NCBI GenBank assembly: GCA_023231475.1
Contig: JALJEE010000106.1
Location: 57,318-121,317 of the forward strand
Direction of reading: 5' to 3'
Source: Seison nebaliae
Lineage: Eukaryota; Rotifera; Pararotatoria; Seisonacea; Seisonidae
Length of the DNA: 64,000 nucleotides
In this document: piece by piece, positions 40,485-53,300 of the stretch
Layout: every line of letters begins with the position of its first letter
Numbering within the stretch: the first letter of the stretch is position 1
Made by a program: the position numbers and the translations under genes
The notes under the pieces: model-generated
What the model saw: only the letters and a program-made list of their open reading frames with translations
Database searches by the model: none
What the model was told of the DNA's origin: nothing

Positions 40485-40903
40485 TTCCTTTCTAAATTCG
40501 AAGAAATGCGAAAAAATTTATATTTTCCTCAATTTCTATTGCTATCGTGAGAAATTTGTAGTAATTGACCTGAAATAAATTATGACAGATAATACTTCAT
40601 TTTCAGAATAGAATTTTTAGCTTAGTTTTGATTTCGGTAAATATTTGAATTTTCCTAATCTTGATGAATTATCTTTAATTCTCTTCATTATAGAGACAGA
40701 ATTAATCTTATCAAATATTATAAAATTACCAAATATTGATAAAAGAAAAGATGAATTTTTAAAATTAGAAAAATCAAATTTAAATTTGGAAATGAATGAA
40801 TATGATTATTGGAGTAAATTTTAGTGGATAAATCTCTTAATTTAGGAGAAGAAAATACAAATTTAATTTAGCGTAAATGAAAAAGAAATGAAAGAGAAAT
40901 AGA
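40485..40903. other. Gap with a possible unplaced plus-strand exon
   Basis: Between two minus-strand genes. On the plus strand about 40701-40824 is open and ends in TAG, after an acceptor-like CATTATAG, and would encode a helical Leu/Asn/Lys-rich end. I could not connect it convincingly to a start, so it is not called as a gene. Confidence 0.3.
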
Positions 40904-43900
40904 TTAGTTGCGATGTCGATATTGGTATAATCGACGATAATATTCTTCATTCGATTTAGCGGGTATACCATTGGCTTGAATTTGTATTGGACGAACATGT
41001 TTTACATTTATCCTTGGCTGACGGTAGGGCTTCATTCTATGACGTTTCAATAATCGTTGGTTCGATTGGATTTCATTTTCATTTAATAGACCAGCTTTCG
41101 AAAATTCTTCAGATACATTAAATTTAAATTTTTGAGATTCGCAATTTCCATAAGTTGGAATTGAACCGTTCATCAACATCTCTGCGATTTGACCAAGATT
41201 CTGAAAAATATTCGTTCATTATCTTTAAAATAAAAAATGTTTAACGATGAATGGACCAGAATTGTCCAGTCGACCACTTTCCGCTAAAGATGTTATTGTT
41301 TCGATCGCATTCGAAGATAAACTCAGATCTTTCTGTTGTGATCCTCCGGATATCTGATTCGTGGAAATAACTGACATAAATGATAATAAAAATGAACTTG
41401 TGGTAATCGAATGACAAAGGCGTCATTTCCACCTGTAGTTGTTCGATTAATTGGTCGAATGGATCCATCACTAGCACGACATTCTCTCAAAGACGTTCCT
41501 AAATAAATGATATTTGATCCACCTTTAATGTTAATTTGTTGCGGGATTTTGTTCCTTTCTACTGAAGCGATTGACTTTACCAATTCTGGCATTGCTTCCA
41601 TTGCTTTGACAGTTCCATCAGAATTACAACAATTGCAACCTCCACAACCTCCTTGATTACCACGACCAGTTGAAATACCGTTCCCAGTGTCACCTTTCAA
41701 TCCTGGAGAACCGGGTAATCCAGGTGATCCAACTGCTCCCATTTCTCCAACAATTCCTTTAGTACCTTTTTGTCCTTTAATTCCAATTGATCCTCTCTCA
41801 CCAGGAATTCCTCGTTGACCTATCGTTCCTTTCGATCCTTTTCTTCCGATAGGACCTGTTAGACCTGCAGGTCCAACATCTCCTTTAATTCCTTGAATAC
41901 CTTGTATTCCTCGTAAACCAATAATTCCCTGCATACCAGGCGCACCTGGTGGACCAACTGGTCCTATGTCTCCTTTGGCAGATGCAGATCCAGGTAAACC
42001 TGGTGGTCCTTGAGGTCCATGAGGACCATGAGGTCCTAAAGGACCTTGAATTCCTGGAGCTCCTCGACCTGGAGGTCCTTGTAAACCATTTTCACCCTTT
42101 TGACCTGCAGTGCCCGGTTGACCCATTGGTCCTCGAGGTCCAGGTGAACCTCTTTGACCTGGTGTTCCTGAGTTACCGGGAGTTCCTTCAATTGAACGAC
42201 CTGGTAATCCAGGTGGTCCTGGAGGTCCTCTTTGTAACGTTTCTACTGCCTATTAGTGAATTAATTTTAATAGATAAAATTAATAAAAAACTCCGTCTTT
42301 TCCCGGGTCACCTGGAGGACCTGGTGTTCCATTTTGTCCCGGCCTGCCATCTCTTCCTGGTCTTCCAGCAACACCTTGAATTCCAGGTTCTCCTCTAGGT
42401 CCAGGTAATCCAGGTGAAGTATTTCCTCCACTTCGTTCTATTGTTTGAATCATACCAGGTGGTCCCGGTGGTCCCTTAAAAACAAATTTTCAATATACAA
42501 TAACCAATAGTTAACTTCTATTCCTGGTCTACCACTATGTCCCTAATTTCAATAATAGAAAAAAATGTTTAGAAAAAAAATAAATAAAAACTGGTTCTCC
42601 AGCTCTTCCAGGAGGTCCAGGTGGACCTGGTCTTCCAGGTTGGGTACTTGCAATTGGTCGATTTTCCGTCTAACAAATAAGGTTGAAAATGTTAATGTTA
42701 AAAAACTGAATAACAATACTCGTTTCTCCGGGTTCACCAGATGGCCCTGGTGGTCCAACAAATCCCTTTTACAATAAAGTTATTAAACAATTATAAAAAA
42801 GTTGAACTCTTGGACCAGTTGGACCTCGATCACCTGGAGTTCCAGGTTCCCCTAGTCCTCCATCTCTACCTGGCATTCCATTTGAACCATCTTTTCCGGG
42901 AGGTCCCAATGGACCTTGTCTTCCAGGAATTCCTGGAGGACCAGGCGGACCGGGTCTTGCACGAGCCACTAAATTAAATTTCAATATAATAAATTTAAAA
43001 AATGAAAGATAATAATTTCCTAACAAACATCATCTGGTCCTCTATTGATCATTTCTTTCACTGAGCCAGCCACATAAGGCAAAACTTGATCAACAAATTG
43101 TCTGGTACAATTAGTTCCAGGTGAACCTGGTCGACCGGGCGTACCAGGGAAACCAGGTCGTCCTGGTGGTCCTGGCATTGCTGTGATTCGGTTCTGAGAA
43201 AAAAGTAATTTTCTTTTTATTTAATTAATAACTGGACGAATACTTTGACCGATAGATGGACGACCTCCACCACAACATTGTGGTGTCATTCCAGTATCTC
43301 CTTTCTCACCTGGAGGACCACAAGGTCCAGGAGGTCCTGATGGTCCGGGTGGACCCTGCAAAAAATAACAAATATGATATCATTAAAACTAATAATAATA
43401 ATAATAACCGAATGTCCAGGGTGACCTGGAATTCCAGCAGTTCCTCTTTCTCCGAAATCTCCTTTTTTTCCTTTAACTCCTGATGCACCATGTTTTCCTG
43501 GATGACCAGTATGGCCGAATGGACCTACATCACCTTTGTCTCCTTTAATTCCACCCCATCCACGTAAACCTGGTGTTCCAGGGAATCCGGGAGGACCCTA
43601 ATGATACGAAAGGAAATGTATTATAATTTTTAATTTTTTACCATTATAATTACTAACCGGCTCTCCTTTCTTGCCCGTGACCGAAACACCTGATTATTTA
43701 AGAGAAATTTCAATAAACAAATTTGAATAATATAGAAACCTTGACAACTACATTGTGTGGGAACGCGTGGACAACATCCAGCAGAACGTCTTATTCTGTG
43801 AATAGTTTCTTCCGCTTTACTCGTTTTCAATATGTCGATATCCTTCGATATATCATGAAATAATTGTTGAAATAATCGATCATATAATGATGTTCCATTT

Positions 43901-44199
43901 TCATCAAATACCAATTTATTACTTTCGTCGCCCATCTCATAGATATTTATTTGATGTTCCAAATGTTCAATTTTCCTTCGAATAATTTGATCCTTAACAA
44001 AATTGAGAATACTCAAATAAATACACGCTGTCAATCCCATAATCAAGAGCATATGATATGCTAGTGATAAGAATGACCATTTTTTCTTCACCACATTCAC
44101 CGAAATCACATCATCCAACGGTTCGTAAGGTGGAGACGATTTATTCTCACCGGTTTCTAATGTGCGGTTTTGCCCATCCTCATTGGCTGTCCTGCACAT
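40904..44199 (-). CDS. Type II transmembrane collagen with furin site
   Basis: A membrane-anchored collagen. Exon 1 (43740-44199) has a cytoplasmic N-terminus, one membrane segment ([20 protein letters not shown], about residues 46-65), a coiled coil ([18 protein letters not shown]), then the furin-type site IHRIRR and a Cys cluster, [13 protein letters not shown]. About ten further exons encode interrupted Gly-X-Y triplets, with short non-collagenous breaks such as [18 protein letters not shown]. They end in CGGCNCC and a 200-residue non-collagenous C-terminus (41.5-40.9 kb) with [18 protein letters not shown] and [15 protein letters not shown]. Nematode cuticle collagens and vertebrate MACIT collagens share the membrane-plus-furin layout. 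At roughly 900 residues it is longer than a typical cuticle collagen. Introns fall between Gly codons or in phase 1. Borders of the middle exons are approximate. Confidence 0.88.
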
Positions 44200-44956
44200 T
44201 TTCCGCCAACAAATCTGTTAATTTTCTCGAAAGTTTCGTCTATTTATTTTGAGAACATGATAAATTTAAGGAAAGATAAAAGATAAATAGTTAATATAAA
44301 TGATAATTAAATAGAAGAATTAAATTAATGGAATATGGAAATTAAAGAAGAACGGAATATTTTGGGAAGTTAATAATTTGGAAGGGAATTTATAAATGAT
44401 GATAAATGATAGTAAAACATTGGGAAAGATGATTCTCCATTGAACTATATGTGAATGGAGAGGAAGAAGGAGAATATGAATCTGAAGAAATGAACCGATC
44501 ATTTAATCTCAATTGTTCATCACATTAATAAGAGAAAGAATGTTTGTTTGAAAACTACCAGAGTAGATTGCGTCGTTTATCTCATATTCTATATATGTAT
44601 AATTCCCTATATGATTCGATAGTAAAGACGTTTAAAACGTATGCTCTGTCTTTATCTCCAGACGCAGTTGCCCCAAAAGAAATTTATGAAAGGTGGAAAT
44701 ATTGCATAGAATATGGATAGGTAGAAGGTCAAAGATTTTCGGGGAAGGAATCAAATATTGTTCATAAGTTAAATGAGAAACTTTTTAATCTTTTATTTTA
44801 TAACAAAACATTTCCCTTATCGAATTGAATTGTGAGATGAAATTGAAAAGAAAATCAGAATTATTTAGCTGTTTGTTCAAAAAGAAAATAATTATATGAA
44901 ATCATCTTTTATTGTGAGATAGTTGTTGAAAGTGAGTCGTTCATTTCCTTCATAAC
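44200..44956. other. Intergenic gap, no gene seen
   Basis: About 750 bases between the collagen start and the stop codon of the TGF-beta gene, both on the minus strand. It probably holds the collagen promoter and the TGF-beta 3' UTR. Confidence 0.45.
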
Positions 44957-45551
44957 TTAACGACATGCACATTTACTCACAATCATATTATCAAACCTTT
45001 CGAATACAATGCCATCAAACGTTGTATTTGTGAAACGGTGAAGAATATTTAAACTTTCAAATGCCGTTGGAATACAACAACTTCCAGATTTGTTTCGAAA
45101 TACTTCTTGTTCTAATTGCTTCAACATTCCATTATTCGACCCATCCCATTTCGACTGTAATTCACATGAACCGATACATTGAAATGCCTGATGGAAAATA
45201 CATTTTGATGTTATTGACTGAAAAAAGAAATTGACTGAAATTAACTTCATAAGTTAATGGACTTATTATCCAATTATCTAGATTGAATTGAGTAAAATCG
45301 ATTTTCATTGATACCTTCCTACAATACATCTCATCATTATGCTTCTGATTAATGAACGGTATGACGGAACGATAATTAAAATTCATATTCCGCTCCATAC
45401 TCTTTATATCAGCCGCTAAGTCGCTTAACGTTTTACATTCGTTCTGTTCCATTCTGTTCCATACAAGAAAAATAAGGAATAATATAATTGTCATTTTATA
45501 AAGGAAAATTGTCATCAGAAGAAGAACATAATCATTTAAGATTTCTAACAT
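44957..45551 (-). CDS. TGF-beta superfamily ligand with a very short pro-region
   Basis: A secreted growth factor. Two exons, 45246-45551 and 44957-45187, give 178 residues; an in-frame ATG at 45584 would add 11. A hydrophobic signal sequence (about residues 5-31) is followed by only about 55 residues, then the cystine-knot domain. All seven canonical cysteines are present: CRK, CIGSC, CC (CCIPTAF) and CAC in the C-terminal SKCACR. FNLDNWIISPLTYEAFQCIGSC matches the BMP/activin-type WII(A/S)P...Y..CxGxC block. The usual 200-400-residue prodomain is missing and no RxxR cleavage motif precedes the first Cys. An acceptor-like TTCAG lies 15 bases before the ATG, so a leader exon or trans-splicing is possible. 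Subfamily (BMP versus activin/TGF-beta) is not settled. Confidence 0.85.
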
Positions 45552-45865
45552 TTTTATATGTAGTGCCTGAATTTTTTTTAACATTCGATTATATCACGAA
45601 CTTATTAGAATAAACAATTAAGTGATTCCAACTAATTCGGTTTTGATTCATTTCTATTGAACTCCTATTAGGTAAGACAGTGCAAGTTCGGATTATAAGC
45701 AAGTCTTTTTGATGTTGACGCTAATCCAATTTGTTTAGAAGAAAGCTTTTATTTCAATAAAACTTGATCATGAATAACGTCATTTAAAAGCTTCTTGATA
45801 TTCTTAATAAGTTTTAGAGAAAAATCTATTTTTTTCGGTTGCTATAGTAACGGATTACTATAATT

Positions 45866-46102
45866 ATGACAGATAAAAATAAGCAAGATTTTTATAAACC
45901 ATCATCAGGATTCTTGTATTCCGAAGACGTTCCAAAAGTTGTGTTATGCAAACCGAAAATTCTACCACTGAAAAGTTCCGCATTGAATAAAATGCAGAAA
46001 ATGAACCAAACTTTGAAAGAAATTGAAGATAAACAGAACCAAGTCGCTATCAACGAAGAAAACACAAACGCCGATGAAATCCTACGTTTCGATGATAATT
46101 AA
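45866..46102 (+). CDS. BBIP1: BBSome-interacting protein 1 (BBS18)
   Basis: A 78-residue single-exon gene. BBIP1 is the smallest BBSome subunit and is needed to assemble the complex that carries membrane cargo in cilia. The conserved core is GFLYSEDVPKVVLCKPKILP followed by LKSSALNKMQKMNQ, which aligns closely with human BBIP1 ([30 protein letters not shown]). The remainder is a helical, polar tail. It shows that the organism makes cilia. It is transcribed away from the TGF-beta gene; the two start codons are about 300 bases apart. Confidence 0.9.
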   Translation: MTDKNKQDFYKPSSGFLYSEDVPKVVLCKPKILPLKSSALNKMQKMNQTLKEIEDKQNQVAINEENTNADEILRFDDN

Positions 46103-46672
46103 ATTATAACTTTAAACTATCATCTATTACTCCACCACTAATATTAAATGTGAGTTGAAATTATATTATTATCTAATTTCAATAAAACTTTTCCAATTAA
46201 TTCCATCAAAATTCTCAGTCTATCTGATACTACTTCAATAAAAATTTTTGTCAAACATAAATAATTTATATATGATTTATTTCGTCGGGTATTTGATATG
46301 ATTAAATAGAATATGAAATTTGCTCACTTTCTAAAAGCTTTGTTTTTTTTAGTAACTAGTAAAATTTCGAATGTTGCGACATAGTTAAAATTTTGTTGAA
46401 AGTTCGGTCAATTTTAATTTTAACTTGAAAACAAAATTAAAATTTATTCTAGAAATTCTTCGATAATATTTCGAAATTATTTTGTGGAAATAACTGATTC
46501 TGGAAACCTGCGTTATTTATGATGAAATTTATTATAAAACGAAATAAAATTAATTACGGAAAAAAAATAGTAAATTAAAAAATATTTGAAGGACAATATT
46601 TTTGTTAAGTTTAAACATTCCAAACAATTTGGTGAGATTTAAAAGGCGAGCATTAAAAAGTGGTAAAGTTGA
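46103..46672. other. Intergenic gap, no gene seen
   Basis: About 570 bases of AT-rich sequence between BBIP1 and the ERMARD-like gene on the same strand. No supported feature. Confidence 0.45.
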
Positions 46673-48857
46673 ATGATGGATGATTTACTTTCGATAATTA
46701 ATGGTGAGATCAAATGGGGTAAACGATATGGAGAGATTTATGAATTAATCAATGAAAATTTATATATAAATTATTTATTGAATGAAATGGAATTTGAATG
46801 GAATAATCATTGGATGAATGGGAATATTCGAACGTTAAATATTAATGAAATTAACGGAGAAATAAAATTTGAAGATGATGAAATATCAATCGATCAGATG
46901 AGAAAATGGTTTCCGAATATTCGCTCAATTGTTCATTATCTTAGTCATCATCATAGATTAGGTCCGATATATCAGGACGTTAACATTTCCATCGTTTTCA
47001 CTTCATTCGAAGAGGCGTTGAGAAATGTTCTCTATTTATTACAGAAAAGAAATGTTCATTTTCCTCAAGATGATTCCATCGCTTTGTTATCGATCAATCA
47101 GATATTAAAATCGAAAGTTTTCCAAATACATTTCCTGAAAGACAATCAATTATTATTCGATTTATTTCGTCTGACAATTTGCGACATGAATTTATTGAAT
47201 ATGAGAAATCTGATATCTCATGGTCATTCATTATTCAATGAATTCGGTTAGAAAATTATTCAAATTTTTCTCATTCGAATTTTTCAGATTGTCGATATTA
47301 TTTATTGGTGATCGGATTGATCTTTATTTTGAATAAAGAAATTGATAAAAGTTTCAGAAGATTAAATGAAATGAAGAATGAAAATCAATTTCAATTTTCG
47401 ATGCAACGTCTCCCACATTCGAAGGAGAAGAATCGAATTAATAAAGAATTGTATTCACCACATTTAACTCTCAACATTCGACCGAATCTTCAACAAACGT
47501 TAGAATTGAACAAGCGATTTGTATTCGAACAATTTGGAACTATAAAAAATTATGAGAAAGAATTGAGAGAAGAATTGATGGAAAAGAAGGGATTATTAGA
47601 AATATTTCCCGAATTGGATATGTCCATTTCGATGTTATTTCATTTAATTGAAAATGAAAAGTTTTATTTAATATTTAAAATTTTTAAATATTCAAATAAA
47701 TTTTCAGATTTTATCAATGTTTATTTCTGTTTTTTCCAGTCGTCGAAAATTTCTTAAGACATTTCTATTGTAAATGGAATTGTGTGGAGGAGAAGAAATT
47801 TGCGAAAGTTTCTTTATATTTTTTATTTTATGGAGATAATTTTTTTTTTCAAGATTGGTGAAAGATTTATTACTCTACATACGATGTTATCGATAGAAAG
47901 AGACAATCAATTTCTGGAGAGTATTCCTGAGGGATTAATTGTTTAGAAAACGAATGAAATTTTTGTCTTTTCTTAATTATCAATATTGATAGATGTTATT
48001 GTTCGATATGTTAGTACATCCAGATGGTTTACGAATTCGAGATCGAATATTTCATGGGGAATATCCATCAGAAAATGTGAATGACACGAATTATTTGAAA
48101 TATTACGAATTAACAATTTGGATATTGACTGAAGTGATAAGAAGTGTTGAGGGATTTAATGGGAAATTGAATGAAATCATTTCAAATTTCAAATCTTCTC
48201 TATTACCATTACATGAATTAAAATTTAATATCGATAATTCATTTAAATTATTTAATTCGATTTCGAGAGAATTTCTAGTCAAATCAACAACTCCAACAAA
48301 GCTATTGGCGATCGATTGTGGGAAATGTCTGGGTAAATATCTTACTGACAAAATGAAATTAATCTACTACGATACTGCAATTCTTAATGATCTACAATTC
48401 ATTTTAACTCTTATTGATAATTATAAAAAATCGGAAAGTAAATTATCGGAAAGACAATTAAAAAATTTCGAGAAATTATTAATTTTGTTTTTTTTTTTTC
48501 AATAGTTTTTTTGATCAATTAATTTTTCTCAAATATCTTTGACAGGATCGATAATTATGCTTTCCATAATTTATACCATTTATTGGTCGTCATTTATGGT
48601 ATGTATGAAAAAATGAATAAATATGAAGAGATGATAATACCAAATTTAAAATTGTTTAAATTTCTTTAAATTTTGATTTGAGATAATATTAACATTTAAT
48701 TAAAAGATTAAATCGAATAGTTCATATATTTGGGAGAGTGAAATGTTTATCGAAGAAACATCAGTGGATGGAATTATTGGAATATTCGGGGAATATTAAT
48801 ATCGACGAATTTATTGGTATGTATTCAGACAATTCAGAAGATTTCAATTATGGATAA
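46673..48857 (+). CDS. ERMARD: ERMARD-like protein (DUF4209)
   Basis: Seven exons, 46673-47246, 47288-47660, 47708-47807, 47854-47940, 47993-48486, 48546-48653 and 48707-48857, join in frame to give 628 residues (human ERMARD about 680). The protein is helical. It has two copies of the Arg-Asn/Asp-x-x-x-His-Gly signature: LLNMRNLISHGHSLF at the end of exon 1 and HPDGLRIRDRIFHGEYPSE in exon 5. Such R(N/D)RxxHG motifs mark the DUF4209/ERMARD and abortive-infection-like helical family. Human ERMARD is an ER membrane protein linked to neuronal migration; its biochemical role is not established. All six donors start GTT. Its last ten coding bases overlap the end of the convergent trypsin gene. Confidence 0.65.
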
Positions 48858-50384
48858 TTATTCATGTTTGATGTGATCCATGAAATGAAGGTGGAGAGTC
48901 GAGTATAACCACCGCCACTTCCATTACAAGTTCCATCAGATGGACCAAAACTCGAAATTCCTAATTGTGTAATATTTTGATTATTTTTTAATAATATCGG
49001 TCCTCCACTATCACCCTAAAAAATATAAAATAGAAATAATTTAATTTAAATAATTATATAAATTTAAATTCACTTGACATGTATCGCCGATGGGATTTGT
49101 ACGACCAGCACAAAAATATAATGTAGTATTTGTAATAGAACAACTCGAGTCAGCAAGTCGATCCACATCCACTTCCTTCATCATATTTGAAACATCGCCA
49201 GTACCATTTGCATTTGTAGTGCCCCAACCGATAGTAGTCAATTGCTGTCCGATAATGGGAACATCGACGGCATTGGCATTTGGGAGACAAGTCGTCTGAG
49301 CGTTATCTCCAAGAGTTATCGATGTGCATAATCGTATAATTGCGATATCATTTACAATTGTACTTCCAATCTTGAAATCAGTATGCTGTAATGGAATAAA
49401 AGAAGAAAAATGGAATCATCATAAATGGTAATGGAATAACATACGAAATATAATCGATCGTATAAGCTGTACCTGATGCAATGAATCTGGATCCCACATA
49501 AATCTTACTTAATTGTGTATCGATCGTCCATGTTGAACTTCTGTTGAATGGAATTTTTTTTGAATATTTCTATAAGAAAAAGAAGAAATGAAAACTTGAC
49601 ACAATGAGCAGCTGTCAATATCCAAAATTCATTAATTATTGTACCGGCACAACTTCGTGAGTCGGAATCAGTTGTGATTATTTGGAAGAAAACGGTGGAG
49701 GGATATGTAGTAATGTCTGTTACTACATTTCCACCAACGATACGTCTTGATGATGATGAACACCATGCCGCATTTGCTGGTATTATCGATGAATTAACAT
49801 TCACTGTAGCATTACATGCCGAATTCTTTATCAAAGCAGTCAGAGGAATTGCATTAAAATCCGTTCGAATTTCAGCTGAAGTCGTCGAACTTACGGTTGA
49901 CGTATTCGTTAATAAAGTTGTTACCGACGTCGTACTTGTAGTAGTAATCGTTGTGGTAGTTGTTGTTGTTGTTGTTGTGGTAGTTGTTGTTGTTGTTGTA
50001 GTTGTAAAAAGATTCGATAAAATATTTTTATCTATAAATTTAAATTTAAATATAATTAGAAATAATTGAAATTCCTAACCATTCCCACCGACATTAATAA
50101 TTGCGATTGCGATAAATGCAACAACAATGACACTGACAATAATCGTTAGTACGAGACAAATCAAATTGAAAATTCCTCTAAAATTCCAAAATGAGAATTG
50201 ATAAAATGATATGAAAAAAAATGGAAAATTTAAACTTATTTGATTTCTTTGATTTATAATTTTTAAATGACGACCGATTATCGTTTCCATATTCTTTCAG
50301 ATAATTATCGGAATAAAATCGATCGTTATAAATGGAATACATGGATTGGGGATTAGTATTGGAATTGAATTTCATTTCGACCAA
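48848..50384 (-). CDS. Type II transmembrane serine protease, trypsin-like (S1)
   Basis: Six exons, 50236-50384, 50080-50177, a stalk/catalytic exon (about 49600-50030), about 49444-49537, 49074-49385 and 48848-49015. A cytoplasmic tail is followed by one membrane span (GIFNLICLVLTIIVSVIVVA, about residues 51-70), a poly-Thr stalk and the zymogen activation site SSRRIVGGN. The triad is complete: His in ILTAAHC, Asp in VNDIAIIRL, and Ser in QGDSGGP. The residue six before the Ser is Asp (GDTCQGDSGG), so cleavage after Lys/Arg is predicted. A Cys before the activation site (NAAWCSSSSRR) probably tethers the protease to the stalk. No LDL-A, SRCR or SEA domain is seen. The end overlaps the ERMARD-like gene by ten bases. 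Confidence 0.9.
49945..50005. repeat. GTT/GTA trinucleotide tract encoding the protease stalk
   Basis: Runs of GTT (ACA/ACC/ACT on the coding minus strand) encode a poly-Thr stalk that is probably O-glycosylated. Likely variable in length. Confidence 0.75.
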
Positions 50385-53300
50385 TTTAGATATGTAGATG
50401 TCGATTGAGATTTATATAATTATATGCGAATTTGAAATTGTTTAAAGACTAAAGTTATTTCTTCTTTCCCGTTTGGACTCTATCTCATTTTTCTACGCAT
50501 CATCACTCATAGTTGAAAAAATGGTAAAAAGAAACACATAATGTGACGCAATTGAAGCGAGACAATTGAGAGTAATACTATTATAAAGTTGTAAAACTAA
50601 CAGTAAGTAACATGTGGATAAATAGGAAATAGTTCTGAATTTATTGATTACCTTTCTATTCTAATATTTTTAAGAGTTTTTGTGTTACTTGAAGTAATTG
50701 TACCCGAAACTATTTCCGCCTTATGATGAATCTGTGAGATTTCTTTTTAGAATTTCCCATCTCAAAATAACTTATCTGATTTTTAGTTTATATTTTTGAG
50801 ATCTAATGTAAATTGTTTGTTTCGAAATTCGTAAAATTTAATCTTGAAATTCTTCAACTTTTGAACTTCGAATTAATAATTTGGTCGGAATTCAAGTTGG
50901 TTGATTTTAGACAGAAGAGAATGTTCGTTCGAAACAATTGTTTCATTTTGAGATTTTGAGTTGAAATAAGTGAAAGTCTATAGATTTGGTTCGATGCCTA
51001 GTGAATTTTGAAGTTGTGTGAGAGGTATGGTGGTGAATGTTATTCCATTTTTTTCAGTTCTTCTTCCGTCATTTTACACTAGGTAATGGGAGGAAAAGGA
51101 GGATGAATAGAGTGTGTAATGTAGAATTGCCCAGCAAACTAAACTGAAGGAAATTCATTCACATTTCAACTTCTATTTCATCAACATATTCATATGTAGC
51201 GAAAGCGGAAATGTACCGATAGAAAAGAACAAAAAACGATGAATACCAAAATGAGAGTTGGGGAAATGTGTGCGGGTGAATCAGTTACGATTTTGTAAGG
51301 AACATGAAATGTTGACGAAATAACTGAAGTTATATACGCCGAACATTAGTGTTAAGTGTTATATGTGTGGATGGGAGGACATAAAGAGAATATTCTCTCT
51401 TGATCAATATCAGTTTAATAGATGAACATTATTCTAATTAAATCGATAAGAGTGGAAATTACAATTATTTCCATCATTATTATCTCATCAATATGTCAGT
51501 TGATCATCTGTTGTTCTTGCTCTCAAGAACATTCACTCCACTTCATTCTCTTCTTCGTTCCCTTCTTCATTTCCTGACAAAATAATTATTGTGATATGGT
51601 TAACATGTTGTTGTTGAGAATGAAGAGAATTGGCGTTCTCCTTTCTTTCTTTCTGCTTCCATTTACTCCAAATTGATATTAGAGGTAACAACTGTTATGT
51701 GTTTTTTTTTTTTCGATATTTTCATTGATTTGCTTAACAGGCTACACTGAATGTCGTCTGCTCACCATTTGTTGACATGAAGGAAGAACATGATGTTCAT
51801 TTTATTGATTTATATGCAATTCACTCAGTTGCTCCCTATTTCCTCAAAATTCGGGTTCCCTATTATTGAATAAATTACAAATTCCAATAATGAAATAACC
51901 AATTTATTATTTCTCATAAATTACAATTCATTCAAATAAAATCGATTTTTTCCTGATGCTTTTCAAAAATCATATGTATGGAAAATTGGACGTCCAAATA
52001 TTCCGGTAAACAAATTCGTCAATATTGACGTGGAGAATTCTGGAAGAATGTTGAGATAGGCCATCCATGAGAAAATTGATTATTTCTAAAATTTCTTCAG
52101 GAAATCTTTTTTCATATCCCGAAATCATATTCGTGAAAATATAATGTAGTTTCCTTAAAGGAAAACTCACTTAAGTAATTTGATTGATTTTAGGGGGTGA
52201 TCGATGGATCGATAAGATGATTGATGTAATGTTTTATCAGAAGTCGTTTTATCTGAGACCATAACTCTAATGGATGAGGGACAAGAGGAGGAGTGGGTGG
52301 ATAATATGTGGAATGATTTACAGAAATCTGATCTTTTCAATGTAAATAAAAGGATGGGAAGATACCTTTTTCTGATTGAATTGAATGTGGAGGTATAGGA
52401 GAAATAATAATAATGATAACTTCGAATAATACATGCCCAATTATGAGATGTATTATGATAAGTGTGTAGTGGTCGTAGAATGAATGCATCGTTAGACAAT
52501 TATAATAAGATAAATTATTGAGAGTAATTCGTCAGAGCATTTTATGGGAAAGAAAGAGAAGTGATGTAGTAAGAAAATCATGTTGGATGCAGACCACGAA
52601 ATTTCGATTAATCATAAACTTCGTCCAAATCGACGTATAGTTTCTGTTGAGAATTTTATGAATAGAAAAACGGATCCACGAATGTACGATCTCAATGTCC
52701 CAAGAAGAATTAAATGTTATTTTTTTCGTTCATTTAAAATAATTTGAAAAAAAAAAACACTTCTCTTATAATAGCAGTTTTCTTTTCTCATTGATGTTAA
52801 TGTCGTTAGATTTTAATAGATATGGATTTAATTGTTTAATTCTCTCATTCTAGTCCGATGTTTGATTAATAGATATTTTTATGCTCCAGATATTTTCGTG
52901 TGAGATTGGGAGGAGAGTAATTGTTATATGTATCATCGTCATCATCGTTATTGTTATGAGAAGTATGAATAGTGTAAAAGAAGTATTCATTAGGTGGTGT
53001 AAGGTAGATGGGATGTAAAGGAAATTAATTTTCATGTAGTACAATGTGAATTGGTATAAATATACGTATGATATACGTATCTCTAAATAAAAAGTAAGAA
53101 ATTTATTTTCGTCAGTTTACGAATGGTCAATCGATCATTGTTCTTCATTCTTCTCCCAACTAATCCATTTCCCTTCAGCACCGTTCATTTTCTTTGCACA
53201 ATTAAATCAAATTAGTTCGAATGAGAATCATGCAGAAATTTGAATGCGAGTGCTAATTCGGAGAAAGAATTTGGCTTTTACATCTTTTCCACTATTTCGT

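Noticed and set aside
41949-42398. Plus-strand open frames opposite the collagen gene
   Set aside because: They are antisense shadows of Gly-X-Y repeats (Val/Leu/Asp/Glu/His patterns), as are other plus-strand frames at 42.5-43.5 kb.
51970-52499. Two adjacent minus-strand open frames that could form a gene
   Set aside because: They are His/Tyr/Ser-rich, do not join in a convincing frame, and match no family; coding status not supportable.
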